A DNA stretch of 36,201 nucleotides from an uncultured Paenibacillus sp. GTDB lineage: Bacteria > Bacillota > Bacilli > Paenibacillales > Paenibacillaceae. Made by a program: the position numbers and the translations under genes. The notes under the pieces were generated by a model. That model had not been told where the DNA came from and made no database searches. It was given only the letters and a program-made list of their open reading frames with translations. Shown piece by piece: positions 1 through 7,533 of the stretch (within the stretch, counting starts at the first letter, position 1; the number at the start of each line of letters is the position of its first letter). The stretch is from assembly GCA_937895345.1 (NCBI GenBank), contig CALAWP010000007.1, forward strand, positions 1 to 36,201. Reading direction: 5' to 3'.

Positions 1-480
1 TGTTCGACGACATCGGCTGCACATTTGACGTCAGCGGCTGGATGTTCGACGACATTGGCTGGATGTTCGACGTCAGCGGCTGCATATTCGACGACATTGG
101 CTGGATGTTGGATGTCAGCGATTGAACTTTGCCGCCGTACGGCTCCGCCTTGCCTGCGGCGTACGGTTCGACCTTGCCTCCATACGGTTCGACCTTGCCC
201 GTTGCGTATGGCTCGACCTTGCCCGCGGCCAACGGCTCGACCTTCGTCGACATCGGCTCCACCTTGCCCGCGGCCAACGGCTCCACCTTCGTCGACAGCG
301 GCTCCACCTTGCCCGCATTCGGCTCCACCTTTGTCGACAGCGGCTCCGCCTTGCCTGCGTACGGCTCCACCTTTGTGGACAGCGGCTCTACCTTGCCCGC
401 ATTCGGCTCCACCTTCGTCGACAACGGTTCGATCTTGCCCGCATTCGGCTCCACCTTCGCCGACAGCGGCTCCGTCTTCG
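1..480 (-). repeat. In-frame 21/42-bp coding repeat of safA (heptads)
   Basis: The repeat encodes tandem heptads of the form K-V-E-P-x-x-x (16 units, a few of 8 residues), one hybrid unit KVQSLTS, then at least five N-I-Q-P-x-S-S or N-x-Q-P-L-T-S units running off the window. Units alternate in pairs (NAG with LST; MSS with LTS), giving a 42-bp higher-order period. The DNA copies differ at synonymous positions, so the array is not freshly duplicated. Confidence 0.85.
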
Positions 481-1186
481 CTGCTTGCGGTTCGATTTTC
501 GATTCCTTCATTTTAGGAACGGCGGCAGGTTCGATATTGGAAGGTTCGATCTTTTTCCCAGGCTCCTTGGCGGCGGGCTCTATCTTTTTGGCAGGCTCCG
601 CGGCAAGCGGCTGAGGAGCGGGAGGCACGGGCGAGACGATCGGTCCGGTCGGCTTTTTATCTTGGATGGGGGCCGTATTTTTTTTGCCGGTCGCGAGTCC
701 CGTCAGCGTCTTGCCCAGCATGGGCGCCGACTGAAGCTTGCCTACAAAGCCTTGCACCCCTTGCTGCATGCCCTGCATGAGCGAGGACGGATGAAGCGGG
801 TGCATGCCCGACCCTTGCTGCGAAGGAGCGGCCGGCACAGTCGAATCGGCTTTCGGGATATTGACGATTTCTCCCGTTAGCAGCACGTTCGGATTTTTGA
901 GATGCGGATTGGCATGCACCATCAAAGAAAGCGGCACGCCCCAAGCTTTGGACAGCTTCCATAATGTATCGCCTTGCTTGACGACATGCTGATGCATAAT
1001 ATCCATGCCGCCGACGCCGCCAGTATGGCTGCCGTGGCTTGTCGGAATTTTCAGCTTCATCCCGACATCGAGCATATCCGGGTTGGAGATGCCCGGATTC
1101 AGCTGCAGAATGTCCTCAATGGTGACATTGTACTTCTGGCTGATGAAGTATAAAGTGTCGCCTTGTTTCACAATATGGATTTTCAC
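1..1186 (-). CDS. safA: SafA/ExsA-type spore coat morphogen, two LysM domains plus heptad repeats (3' partial)
   Basis: Partial gene: the reading frame starts at GTG 1184-1186 and is still open at base 1 (395 codons visible). A GGGAGG ribosome site lies 8-12 bases upstream. Residues 1-48 and about 67-112 are two LysM domains, each with the VKQGDTL signature; LysM binds peptidoglycan or related glycans. Then comes a Met/Gln/Pro-rich linker (to about 235), followed by a seven-residue Lys-Val-Glu-Pro repeat that changes to Asn-Ile-Gln-Pro near the window edge. In B. subtilis SafA sits at the cortex-coat interface, is recruited by SpoVID and organises the inner coat; B. subtilis SafA has one LysM, so the second is a difference. 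Its place downstream of the pheA cluster matches the Bacillales location. I infer mother-cell expression but could not settle a promoter: only a loose CATA-type -10 is visible near 1253-1262. Confidence 0.85.
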   Translation of the reverse strand, partial: MKIHIVKQGDTLYFISQKYNVTIEDILQLNPGISNPDMLDVGMKLKIPTSHGSHTGGVGGMDIMHQHVVKQGDTLWKLSKAWGVPLSLMVHANPHLKNPNVLLTGEIVNIPKADSTVPAAPSQQGSGMHPLHPSSLMQGMQQGVQGFVGKLQSAPMLGKTLTGLATGKKNTAPIQDKKPTGPIVSPVPPAPQPLAAEPAKKIEPAAKEPGKKIEPSNIEPAAVPKMKESKIEPQAAKTEPLSAKVEPNAGKIEPLSTKVEPNAGKVEPLSTKVEPYAGKAEPLSTKVEPNAGKVEPLSTKVEPLAAGKVEPMSTKVEPLAAGKVEPYATGKVEPYGGKVEPYAAGKAEPYGGKVQSLTSNIQPMSSNMQPLTSNIQPMSSNIQPLTSNVQPMSSN

Positions 1187-1292
1187 TCTTGATTTACCTC
1201 CCGTCACGTTCTGAAAATAACTCGGCACGGCGAATGCCTGTTATCAATCTCTACATCCTATGCAGGAGATGGGCAGGTGTCTCCACTTTCGC

Positions 1293-1324
1293 AAAAAAAT
1301 ACCTGGCGGTATAAAGCCGCCAGG
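1293..1324 (-). terminator. Rho-independent terminator after ilvE
   Basis: A perfect 8-bp stem (CCTGGCGG/CCGCCAGG, 1302-1309 with 1317-1324) with a 7-nt loop is followed on the minus strand by a seven-T tract at 1293-1299. It closes the pheB-hom-thrB-pheA-ilvE operon about 110 bases after the ilvE stop and isolates safA. Confidence 0.9.
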
Positions 1325-1435
1325 CATCGTTGCCGGCACCCTCCCTCGCGAGCTTGCGCCGCTCGGGCAGGAGTCCGGTTATATGCGATTATGAGAGTTT
1401 CCAAACCTTTACGAAAGCCCGCGGCAAGACGCGCC

Positions 1436-2317
1436 TTACGCAAAAACTTTGAGGCCGTCCACGGTAACCATTTTGCGGAATTCCTGCAGGAGATGCGTCG
1501 TGATCGGCCCCGCTTGCCCCGATCCGATCGTCCGGCCGTCCACTTCGCGAACGGCGATGACTTCGGCCGCCGTGCCGGTAAAAAACACCTCGTCGGCGAC
1601 ATAGACGTCATGCAGCGTAAACGGCTCTTCCTTGAGCGGATAGCCGAGCTTCCCGCACAATTCCATAATCGCGCCGCGCGTAATGCCTTCCAAAGCTCCT
1701 ACATAGCAAGGAGGGGTGTACACGACGCCCTTTTTGATGATAAAGATATTGTCGCTGGAGCCTTCGGCCACGTAACCTTGCGAGTTCAGCATGATCGCTT
1801 CGCCGACGCCGGCCAGATTCGCCTGGATTTTGACCAAAATGTTGTTCAAATAGTTCAGCGATTTGATCTTCGGATTCAGAGCGTCCGGTATGTTGCGGCG
1901 CTGCGATACGGATACCGACACCAGGCCGTTCCGGTACGCTTCCTCCGAGTAAATGGCAAGCTGCTCGACGATGATAATGACCCAAGCCGAAGGACAGCGC
2001 TTCGGATCGAGACCGAGATTGCCGGGACCGCGGGAAACGACCAGACGAATATAACCGTCGCGCATGTCGTTGCGGCGAAGCGTTTCGGCCAGCGCCTCTT
2101 CCATTTCGTTCTGCGAAAGCGGAATGTCGAGCATGATCGATTTGGCGGAATCGTACAGCCGGTCCAGATGCTCTTTGCATTTAAAAACGTTGCCGTCGTA
2201 AATCCGAATCCCTTCGAAAATGCCGTCGCCGTACAAAAAACCGTGATCGTATACGGATACTTTGGCATCCTCTTTCGTGACGAATTCTCCATTTAAATAA
2301 ATCCATTGCTGTGCCAT
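1436..2317 (-). CDS. ilvE: Branched-chain amino acid aminotransferase (class IV PLP)
   Basis: 293 residues, normal length for bacterial class IV aminotransferases. It moves an amino group between glutamate and the 2-oxo acids of Leu, Ile and Val in the cytoplasm. The fold-IV landmarks are visible: YDHGFLYGDGIFEG (23-36), the PLP lysine K152 within IKSLNYLNN, and E185 in AEGSSDN, which contacts the cofactor ring nitrogen. The ATG at 2315-2317 has a GGAGGTG site 11 bases upstream. It follows pheA by 32 bases and is the last gene of the operon, so it is co-transcribed with threonine genes (Thr is the isoleucine precursor) and with pheA. An additional role on aromatic 2-oxo acids is possible but is inference; D-amino-acid transaminases share the fold and are the main alternative. 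Confidence 0.9.
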   Translation of the reverse strand: MAQQWIYLNGEFVTKEDAKVSVYDHGFLYGDGIFEGIRIYDGNVFKCKEHLDRLYDSAKSIMLDIPLSQNEMEEALAETLRRNDMRDGYIRLVVSRGPGNLGLDPKRCPSAWVIIIVEQLAIYSEEAYRNGLVSVSVSQRRNIPDALNPKIKSLNYLNNILVKIQANLAGVGEAIMLNSQGYVAEGSSDNIFIIKKGVVYTPPCYVGALEGITRGAIMELCGKLGYPLKEEPFTLHDVYVADEVFFTGTAAEVIAVREVDGRTIGSGQAGPITTHLLQEFRKMVTVDGLKVFA

Positions 2318-2349
2318 GCTTTCGTTGCACCTCCGATTAATATCTGTTG

Positions 2350-3225
2350 CTATAATAACAGGGCTTCATAGGAGAAGCTCGGATAACAACCCAAAACGCG
2401 CACCTGGCATCCGATCGCTTCCAGCTCCTGCAAGGCGGCGGGAAGCAGCACCGTATCCAGCGACATTTCGATTTCGATATAAAAATAATAGCTGCCCAGC
2501 TGCTTCTTCGTCGGACGCGATTCGATCCGCGACAGATTGATGCGGCGCCAGGCGAATGCCGACAGCACCTGATGCAGCGCGCCGGGATAGTCCTCGGGCA
2601 GCGTGACGAGAATGCTCGTCTTGATCCGCTCGGAAGTGCGGTCCGTGTACGGCTTCGGACCGACCAGCATAAAGCGGGTATAGTTGTTATCGTGGTCGGT
2701 CACCCGGCTCGCCAGCACGTCCAGACCGTTGTTCGCGGCTGCGATGCTCGTGCCGAACGCCGCCCAGCCCTGGCCGGGATTGTCGCGAACGATGCGCACC
2801 GCTTCCGCCGTGCTGCTCGCATGCTCCTTCTCCGCATGGGGCAGATGGGCCCGCATAAATTGCAAGCATTGCGCCATCGCCACGGGATGGCTGATCACCT
2901 TGCGAATGCGGCTGTAGTCGATGCGGCCGGCCTCGTCGCTCAACTCGCTGCCGCTTCCGATCAAATTCTGGATCGACGGATAGACCCATTCCGCCTGCAT
3001 CGGCAGGTCGACTTCATGCACCAGCCAGTCCATATGGAGACTGACGGAGCCTTCGATCGTATTTTCGATCGGAATGACGCTGTAATCGCTGACGCCGTTA
3101 ACGGTAGACTGGAACACGTCGGCGATGAGCCGATGATGCTTCCAGCGAACCTCTTCTCCGGCAAAAAAATGTTTGGCCGCCTCGTCGGATACGGAACCCG
3201 CCGGCAGCAACGCAATCGTCCTCAT
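2350..3225 (-). CDS. pheA: Prephenate dehydratase
   Basis: 291 residues. It converts prephenate to phenylpyruvate, the committed step of phenylalanine synthesis. The catalytic domain fills about residues 1-190 and contains the conserved NNYTRF segment, whose Thr is required for dehydration. The C-terminal ACT domain (about 200-280) has the GALHQVLSAFAWRR and ESRPTK motifs that bind phenylalanine for feedback inhibition. No chorismate mutase domain is attached. The first motif reads LLPAGSVSDEAA rather than the usual GPxGTFT, a divergence at the N-terminal strand rather than damage, since the frame is intact. The ATG overlaps the thrB stop by 4 bases (ATGA), indicating translational coupling; an AAAGGAG site lies 10 bases upstream. 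Confidence 0.93.
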   Translation of the reverse strand: MRTIALLPAGSVSDEAAKHFFAGEEVRWKHHRLIADVFQSTVNGVSDYSVIPIENTIEGSVSLHMDWLVHEVDLPMQAEWVYPSIQNLIGSGSELSDEAGRIDYSRIRKVISHPVAMAQCLQFMRAHLPHAEKEHASSTAEAVRIVRDNPGQGWAAFGTSIAAANNGLDVLASRVTDHDNNYTRFMLVGPKPYTDRTSERIKTSILVTLPEDYPGALHQVLSAFAWRRINLSRIESRPTKKQLGSYYFYIEIEMSLDTVLLPAALQELEAIGCQVRVLGCYPSFSYEALLL

Positions 3226-4208
3226 GCTTTGACTTCTCCTTTAATTCTGTCCATCAGCGACGAAGCGGCGCCGGCCGTTCCTTCCTCGACGGTCGTTTCC
3301 GGCCCGGCGGCGCAAGGCGCGAGCCACATCGTTTCCGCTGCGATGCCTTCCTTCTGCAGCGTCTCCAGCAAAAACCGCTCCAACGCGGCCTTGTCCGCGG
3401 AGGCCGCGTCCACAAACGCGATCAGCGTCGGTCCTGCCCCGCTGAGCGCCGCCCCCAGCGCGCCGTAATCGGCCGCGCGCGCCAATATTTCCGCCATGCC
3501 GGGAATGAGCGCCGCCCGATACGGCTGGTGCAGCCGGTCCTGCATCGCATGGCGGATCAATCCCAGCTCGCCCGCGGCCAGCGCCGCGACGAGCAGCGAG
3601 CTGCGGCCGACGTTGAAGACGGCGTCGGCCATATCGATTTGCGAAGGCAGCGCATGCCTCGCCTTCTCCGTGGACAGCTGGAACGCCGGAATGGCGACCA
3701 GCGTCTCCAGCGCTTTCGGCGGCTCAAGGCGCACATGCTGCGCCTGCCGCCCGTCCCAGGCGCATACGACGATGCCGCCGAACAGCGATGCTCCGACATT
3801 GTCGGGATGCCCTTCCAGCGCCGTCGCCATCTGGAACAGCTTGTCGTCCGAGAGCGGCGCGCCGATCAGCGCGTTGGCCGCGACCAGCGCCCCGACGATG
3901 GCGGATGCGCTGCTGCCGAGTCCGCGCGTCAGCGGAATGTCGCTGTACATAGAGATGCGAAGCTCCGGCACGCTGACGCCCGCCTCCCGAAACACCATCT
4001 GAGCCACTTTGTAGATCAGATTCGACTTGTCGCGGGGCAGGCCGTCCATGCCGTCGCCGAATAATTGAAATTCCGTCCGTTCCGCCGCGGACATCTCGAT
4101 CCACGCGTACAAGGACAGCGCCATGCCGAGCGAATCGAAGCCCGGCCCCAGATTGGCCGTGCTGGCCGGCACCTTGACGATGACTTTCCGATCGTTTCCC
4201 ATTGCCAT
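3222..4208 (-). CDS. thrB: Homoserine kinase
   Basis: 328 residues (326 from the second ATG). A GHMP-family kinase phosphorylating L-homoserine for threonine synthesis. The N-terminal substrate motif PASTANLGPGFDSLG (about 14-28) and the ATP-binding loop GLGSSASAIVGAL (about 95-107) are intact, as is the C-terminal GAALSGAGPT glycine-rich motif. It overlaps hom by one base (TGATG). The first ATG (4206-4208) is only 3 bases from the GAAGG ribosome site, while the second (4200-4202) is 9 bases away, so translation may really begin at MGNDRK. No threonine synthase gene is present in the window, so the last step of threonine synthesis is encoded elsewhere. Confidence 0.94.
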   Translation of the reverse strand: MAMGNDRKVIVKVPASTANLGPGFDSLGMALSLYAWIEMSAAERTEFQLFGDGMDGLPRDKSNLIYKVAQMVFREAGVSVPELRISMYSDIPLTRGLGSSASAIVGALVAANALIGAPLSDDKLFQMATALEGHPDNVGASLFGGIVVCAWDGRQAQHVRLEPPKALETLVAIPAFQLSTEKARHALPSQIDMADAVFNVGRSSLLVAALAAGELGLIRHAMQDRLHQPYRAALIPGMAEILARAADYGALGAALSGAGPTLIAFVDAASADKAALERFLLETLQKEGIAAETMWLAPCAAGPETTVEEGTAGAASSLMDRIKGEVKA

Positions 4209-5494
4209 CAGCCTTCGACCCTGTATACGCTCTTCACTTTATGGACGACGTCCAGCGTCTCAAACGTGCGGATTACTTTGCCGATGGCGGCTTTGTTCGC
4301 ATCGTGCGTAATGACGATAATTTCGGCGGACGGATTGTCCGGGTTCGGCTGCTGCAGCACCGATTCCAGGCTGACCTCGTATTCGGCGAGCACTTGCGTA
4401 ATGCGGGCCAGAACGCCTGCGCGGTCGGCCACGTGAAGGAGCAGGAAATATTTTGAAGAGATTTGCTCGTCCGACTTCAGCTTTTTCTCCTTGTAGGTAA
4501 CGCTCATATGCTTGCCGTTGACGCCCAGCTTCAAATTTTTGACGACGGCGACCAGATCCGCCACGACCGACGTAGCCGTCGGCAGCTCGCCGGCGCCGGC
4601 GCCGTAAAACATCGTTTCGCCTACCGCTTCACCGTACACGTATACGGCGTTGAACACGCCGTTGACGGAGGCGATCGGATGGGACTTCTTCACCATCGTC
4701 GGCTGTACGCTGATGCTGATCAGGTCATCCTGGCGCTCCGCGATGCCGAGCAGCTTCACTTCGTAGCCTAAACGCTTGGCGTACAAAATATCCTCTTTGC
4801 TGACGGTCGATATGCCTTGCGTCGACACATCCTCCAGCGCGACGTTGGAGCGGAAGCCCAGCGTGGCCAAAATCGTCATTTTACGGGCGGCGTCCAGCCC
4901 TTCCACGTCGGAGGTCGGGTCGGCCTCGGCGTATCCGAGCTCCTGCGCTTCCTTCAGCACATCCGCATAGGAGGCGCCCTCCTGGCTCATTTTCGTTAAA
5001 ATGTAATTGGTCGTACCGTTGACGATCCCCATAATTTTCGTAATCCGGTCGGAGGAAAACCCCTCAATCAGCGTGCGAATAATCGGAATGCCGCCGGCGA
5101 CGCTCGCCTCGTACATCACGTCGCAGCGATGCTCCTGCGCCTTCGCCAATATTTCCGGTCCGTGCAGCGCCATCAAATCCTTGTTCGCGGTAACGATATG
5201 CTTGCCCCGCGCCAGCGCCTCCATCATGTACTCCTTCGTCTGCGCGATGCCGCCCATCACCTCGACGATCACGTCGATTTCCGGATCGCGGATCACTTCC
5301 CAGGGATCCTCGGTCAGCTTATGCGGCGGAATGCTGACGCTCCGCGCTTTCGCTTTGTTCTGGACCAGCACCTTCTCGATGACGATATCCGAACCGACCT
5401 GTCCTTTCAAATCTTCCTGATGGCCTTCCACGATGCGGACGACTCCCGTTCCGACCGTTCCAAGCCCCAACAATCCTACCTTTACCGGCTTCAT
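4208..5494 (-). CDS. hom: Homoserine dehydrogenase
   Basis: 428 residues, a monofunctional enzyme of the Bacillus type. It reduces aspartate semialdehyde to homoserine with NAD(P)H, feeding threonine, methionine and isoleucine. The Rossmann motif GLLGLGTVGTGVV is at 8-20. The catalytic domain, including GIVNGTTNYILTKM and YAEADPTSDVEG, occupies about 130-320. A C-terminal ACT domain (about 345-428, FLLLHVADRAGVLARI) suggests threonine feedback. A GGAGGG site precedes the ATG by 5 bases. It lies 56 bases after pheB with no terminator between, so it is read from the pheB promoter. Confidence 0.95.
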   Translation of the reverse strand: MKPVKVGLLGLGTVGTGVVRIVEGHQEDLKGQVGSDIVIEKVLVQNKAKARSVSIPPHKLTEDPWEVIRDPEIDVIVEVMGGIAQTKEYMMEALARGKHIVTANKDLMALHGPEILAKAQEHRCDVMYEASVAGGIPIIRTLIEGFSSDRITKIMGIVNGTTNYILTKMSQEGASYADVLKEAQELGYAEADPTSDVEGLDAARKMTILATLGFRSNVALEDVSTQGISTVSKEDILYAKRLGYEVKLLGIAERQDDLISISVQPTMVKKSHPIASVNGVFNAVYVYGEAVGETMFYGAGAGELPTATSVVADLVAVVKNLKLGVNGKHMSVTYKEKKLKSDEQISSKYFLLLHVADRAGVLARITQVLAEYEVSLESVLQQPNPDNPSAEIIVITHDANKAAIGKVIRTFETLDVVHKVKSVYRVEG

Positions 5495-5550
5495 ATGTTC
5501 CCTCCGTCATCCTCAATATGTGTCTGCGCCGCTTGGCTGCGGCCGCGCGT

Positions 5551-5988
5551 TTATCCTTGACCGACGACCGACGCCTTGCGCACGCCCGGCTGCGCCCTGA
5601 GCAGCTGAACCAGATCGGACAGCTCCCCCGACAGCTGCGAGATGTCCACCGACATGACGACATTCGCAAACCCTTGCAGCGGTATGCTTTGATTCATCGT
5701 CAGCACGTTGCCTTCCTGGCCGGCCACCAGCGCCAGTACGCTGGACAAGACGCCGGACCGATGCTCCAGATCCATCGCAATCGTCACGATGCGTTCGCGG
5801 GAAATTTCGTTGAATGCGAACACGCCGTCCTTGTATTTGTAGAAGGCGCTTCGGCTTATGCCCGCCCGCTCCGCCGCCTCGTGCACGGTAGCGGCCTCGC
5901 CTCTGCCCAGCATCTCCTTTACTTGGATGGTCTTGATAATGGCCTCCGGCAAAATGTCCTCACGGACGACATAAAAGCGCTCCGTCAC
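5551..5988 (-). CDS. pheB: ACT domain protein PheB
   Basis: 145 residues from GTG 5986-5988. I chose this start because AGGAGG sits 6 bases upstream; a longer frame from TTG at 6003 would put the ribosome site inside the gene. Residues 1-65 form a small helical domain with SRSAFYKYKDGVFAF, followed by an ACT domain (about 70-145, EHRSGVLSSVLALVAGQEGN). The family (UPF0735/PheB) sits beside pheA in Bacillales. It was named as a chorismate mutase candidate, but no enzymatic motif is visible here and a regulatory amino-acid-binding role is more likely. First gene of its operon, directly behind a sigma-A promoter. Confidence 0.88.
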   Translation of the reverse strand: MTERFYVVREDILPEAIIKTIQVKEMLGRGEAATVHEAAERAGISRSAFYKYKDGVFAFNEISRERIVTIAMDLEHRSGVLSSVLALVAGQEGNVLTMNQSIPLQGFANVVMSVDISQLSGELSDLVQLLRAQPGVRKASVVGQG

Positions 5989-6030
5989 TTTCGTCCTCCT
6001 CAAAAAGACAATTGTTCATCCATAGTGGAC

Positions 6031-6059
6031 ATTATAGCGGAAATATCGTTGCGCGGCAA
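6031..6059 (-). promoter_or_regulatory. Sigma-A promoter of the pheB-hom-thrB-pheA-ilvE operon
   Basis: On the minus strand TTGCCG (-35, 6054-6059) and a perfect TATAAT (-10, 6031-6036) are 17 bases apart. Transcription would begin near 6024, leaving only about 35 untranslated bases, so there is no room for a T-box or other attenuator; control would have to act at initiation or through the ACT domains. Confidence 0.8.
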
Positions 6060-6136
6060 TAGGCAAGTTCATTTCCGCCTTCCCGCTTGCCAAGCGAATA
6101 ACGGCCGGCCCCGATGCCGAAAGACTCACGCTGCGC

Positions 6137-6173
6137 AAAAAAAAGCAACCTCCCGCCAAGCGGGAACGGCTGC
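6137..6173 (-). terminator. Rho-independent terminator after obg
   Basis: GCAGCC pairs with GGTTGC and TTCCCG with CGGGAG around a 5-nt loop (6145-6173), with one bulged base, followed by eight T on the minus strand (6137-6144). It separates spo0B-obg from the pheB operon. Confidence 0.88.
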
Positions 6174-6194
6174 TTATGTCTTCTTGCCAAACCT

Positions 6195-7520
6195 TTAGTC
6201 GTACGGGTTATAGTCGCTGCCTTCAAAAAACTCGAACGAGAAGCTCCCGATGCGCACCGTGTCGCCGTCCTTCGCTCCGCGCTTGCGGAGCGCGTCGTCG
6301 ACGCCCATCTTCCGGAGCATGCGGGCGAATTTCATCACGGCATCGTAGGAGGTCAAATTAAACCGCTTCATATAACGTTCGATTTCTTCGCTTTCGACCA
6401 CGTAGTCCTCGTTGTCCCGGCGAATCGTAAAGACGGCCTCGTCCTTCTTGTCGAACGTATATACTTTGCGCTCCTCGATATCCTTTACTTCCTCCACGGC
6501 CGGTTCCGCGGCAACGGAGTCAAGCGTATCCGCCGCCTTGTACAGCAGCTCCTGTATGCCTTGCTTCGTCAGCGACGAAATCGGCACAATCTCGTACGGC
6601 TGATCGCCGCCAAGCTCGCCCAGCCGTTCCCGGAATGAGACGAGCTGCTCCTCGGCTTCGGGCATGTCCATCTTGTTGGCGGCAATAATTTGCGGCCGCT
6701 GCGCGAGCTTGTCGTTGTACATCGCAAGCTCGGCGTTAATCTTCACCCAATCGTCGAACGGATCGCGCCCTTCCGACGCCGACATGTCGACGACATGGAT
6801 GATGACCCGCGTCCGCTCCACATGACGCAAAAACTCATGCCCGAGGCCGACGCCCTCATGCGCCCCTTCGATCAGGCCCGGCAAATCCGCCATCACGAAG
6901 CTGCGACCGTCGCCAACGTCCACAACGCCCAAATTCGGCGTAATCGTCGTAAAGTGATACGCGCCGATCTTCGGCTTCGCGCCCGAGACGACGGACAGCA
7001 GCGTCGACTTCCCGACGCTCGGGAATCCGACGAGGCCGACGTCGGCCATCACCTTCAGCTCCAGCACGACCCAGCGCTCTTCGCCTTCCTCGCCGTTCTC
7101 CGCAATATACGGAGCCGGATTGTTGGCCGTGGCAAACCGGATATTTCCCCGGCCGCCCCGGCCGCCCTTCGCGACGACGACCCGCTGGCCGTTTCTCGTC
7201 ATATCGGCGATCACCTCGCCGGTATCGTCGTCCACGACGACCGTCCCGGGCGGAACGCGCACGACCGTATCTTCCGCGCTGGCGCCGTGCATCCCTTTGA
7301 CCTTGCCGCGTTCGCCTCTTTGCGCTTTGAAATGTTTCTGATAACGGAAGTCCATCAGCGTACGCAGCCCTTCGTCGACCTGGAAGACCAGATCTCCGCC
7401 GTTGCCCCCGTCGCCTCCGGCCGGGCCTCCGTTCTCTACGTATTTTTCGCGGCGGAAGGAAATAATGCCGTCTCCCCCGTCCCCGCCTTTAACAAATATT
7501 TTTGCTTTATCGACAAACAT
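6195..7520 (-). CDS. obg: GTPase Obg (CgtA)
   Basis: 441 residues from ATG 7518-7520, preceded by GGAGGC; a frame open further upstream lacks similarity to the family. The glycine-rich Obg fold is at 1-158, the G domain follows with G1 GFPSVGKST (165-173), the TTITPN switch (191-196), G3 DLPG (212-215) and G4 NKMD (282-285), and the C-terminal OCT domain is about 360-441. Obg is an essential GTPase acting in late 50S assembly; in B. subtilis it is also needed for sporulation and the general stress response. It is co-transcribed with spo0B (13-base gap), the same pairing as in B. subtilis. Confidence 0.96.
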   Translation of the reverse strand: MFVDKAKIFVKGGDGGDGIISFRREKYVENGGPAGGDGGNGGDLVFQVDEGLRTLMDFRYQKHFKAQRGERGKVKGMHGASAEDTVVRVPPGTVVVDDDTGEVIADMTRNGQRVVVAKGGRGGRGNIRFATANNPAPYIAENGEEGEERWVVLELKVMADVGLVGFPSVGKSTLLSVVSGAKPKIGAYHFTTITPNLGVVDVGDGRSFVMADLPGLIEGAHEGVGLGHEFLRHVERTRVIIHVVDMSASEGRDPFDDWVKINAELAMYNDKLAQRPQIIAANKMDMPEAEEQLVSFRERLGELGGDQPYEIVPISSLTKQGIQELLYKAADTLDSVAAEPAVEEVKDIEERKVYTFDKKDEAVFTIRRDNEDYVVESEEIERYMKRFNLTSYDAVMKFARMLRKMGVDDALRKRGAKDGDTVRIGSFSFEFFEGSDYNPYD

Positions 7521-7533
7521 GCCTGGCCTCCGT

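Noticed and set aside
1..480. CRISPR-like or tandem DNA array
   Set aside because: Copies follow codon periodicity (21/42 bp), vary at synonymous sites and have no unique spacers; it is coding repeat.
122..880. Repetitive plus-strand proteins opposite safA
   Set aside because: The repeats are the complement of the KVEP heptads of SafA, whose frame is continuous from two LysM domains. The plus-strand versions have no upstream context.
1277..2296. Plus-strand open frame of 339 codons opposite ilvE
   Set aside because: Antisense to a clear class IV aminotransferase; no recognisable domain and no ribosome site.
2350..3225. pheA as a damaged gene because its first motif is unusual
   Set aside because: The frame is intact and the NYTRF and ESRP motifs and ACT domain are present; the LPAGSVSDEA variant looks like lineage divergence.
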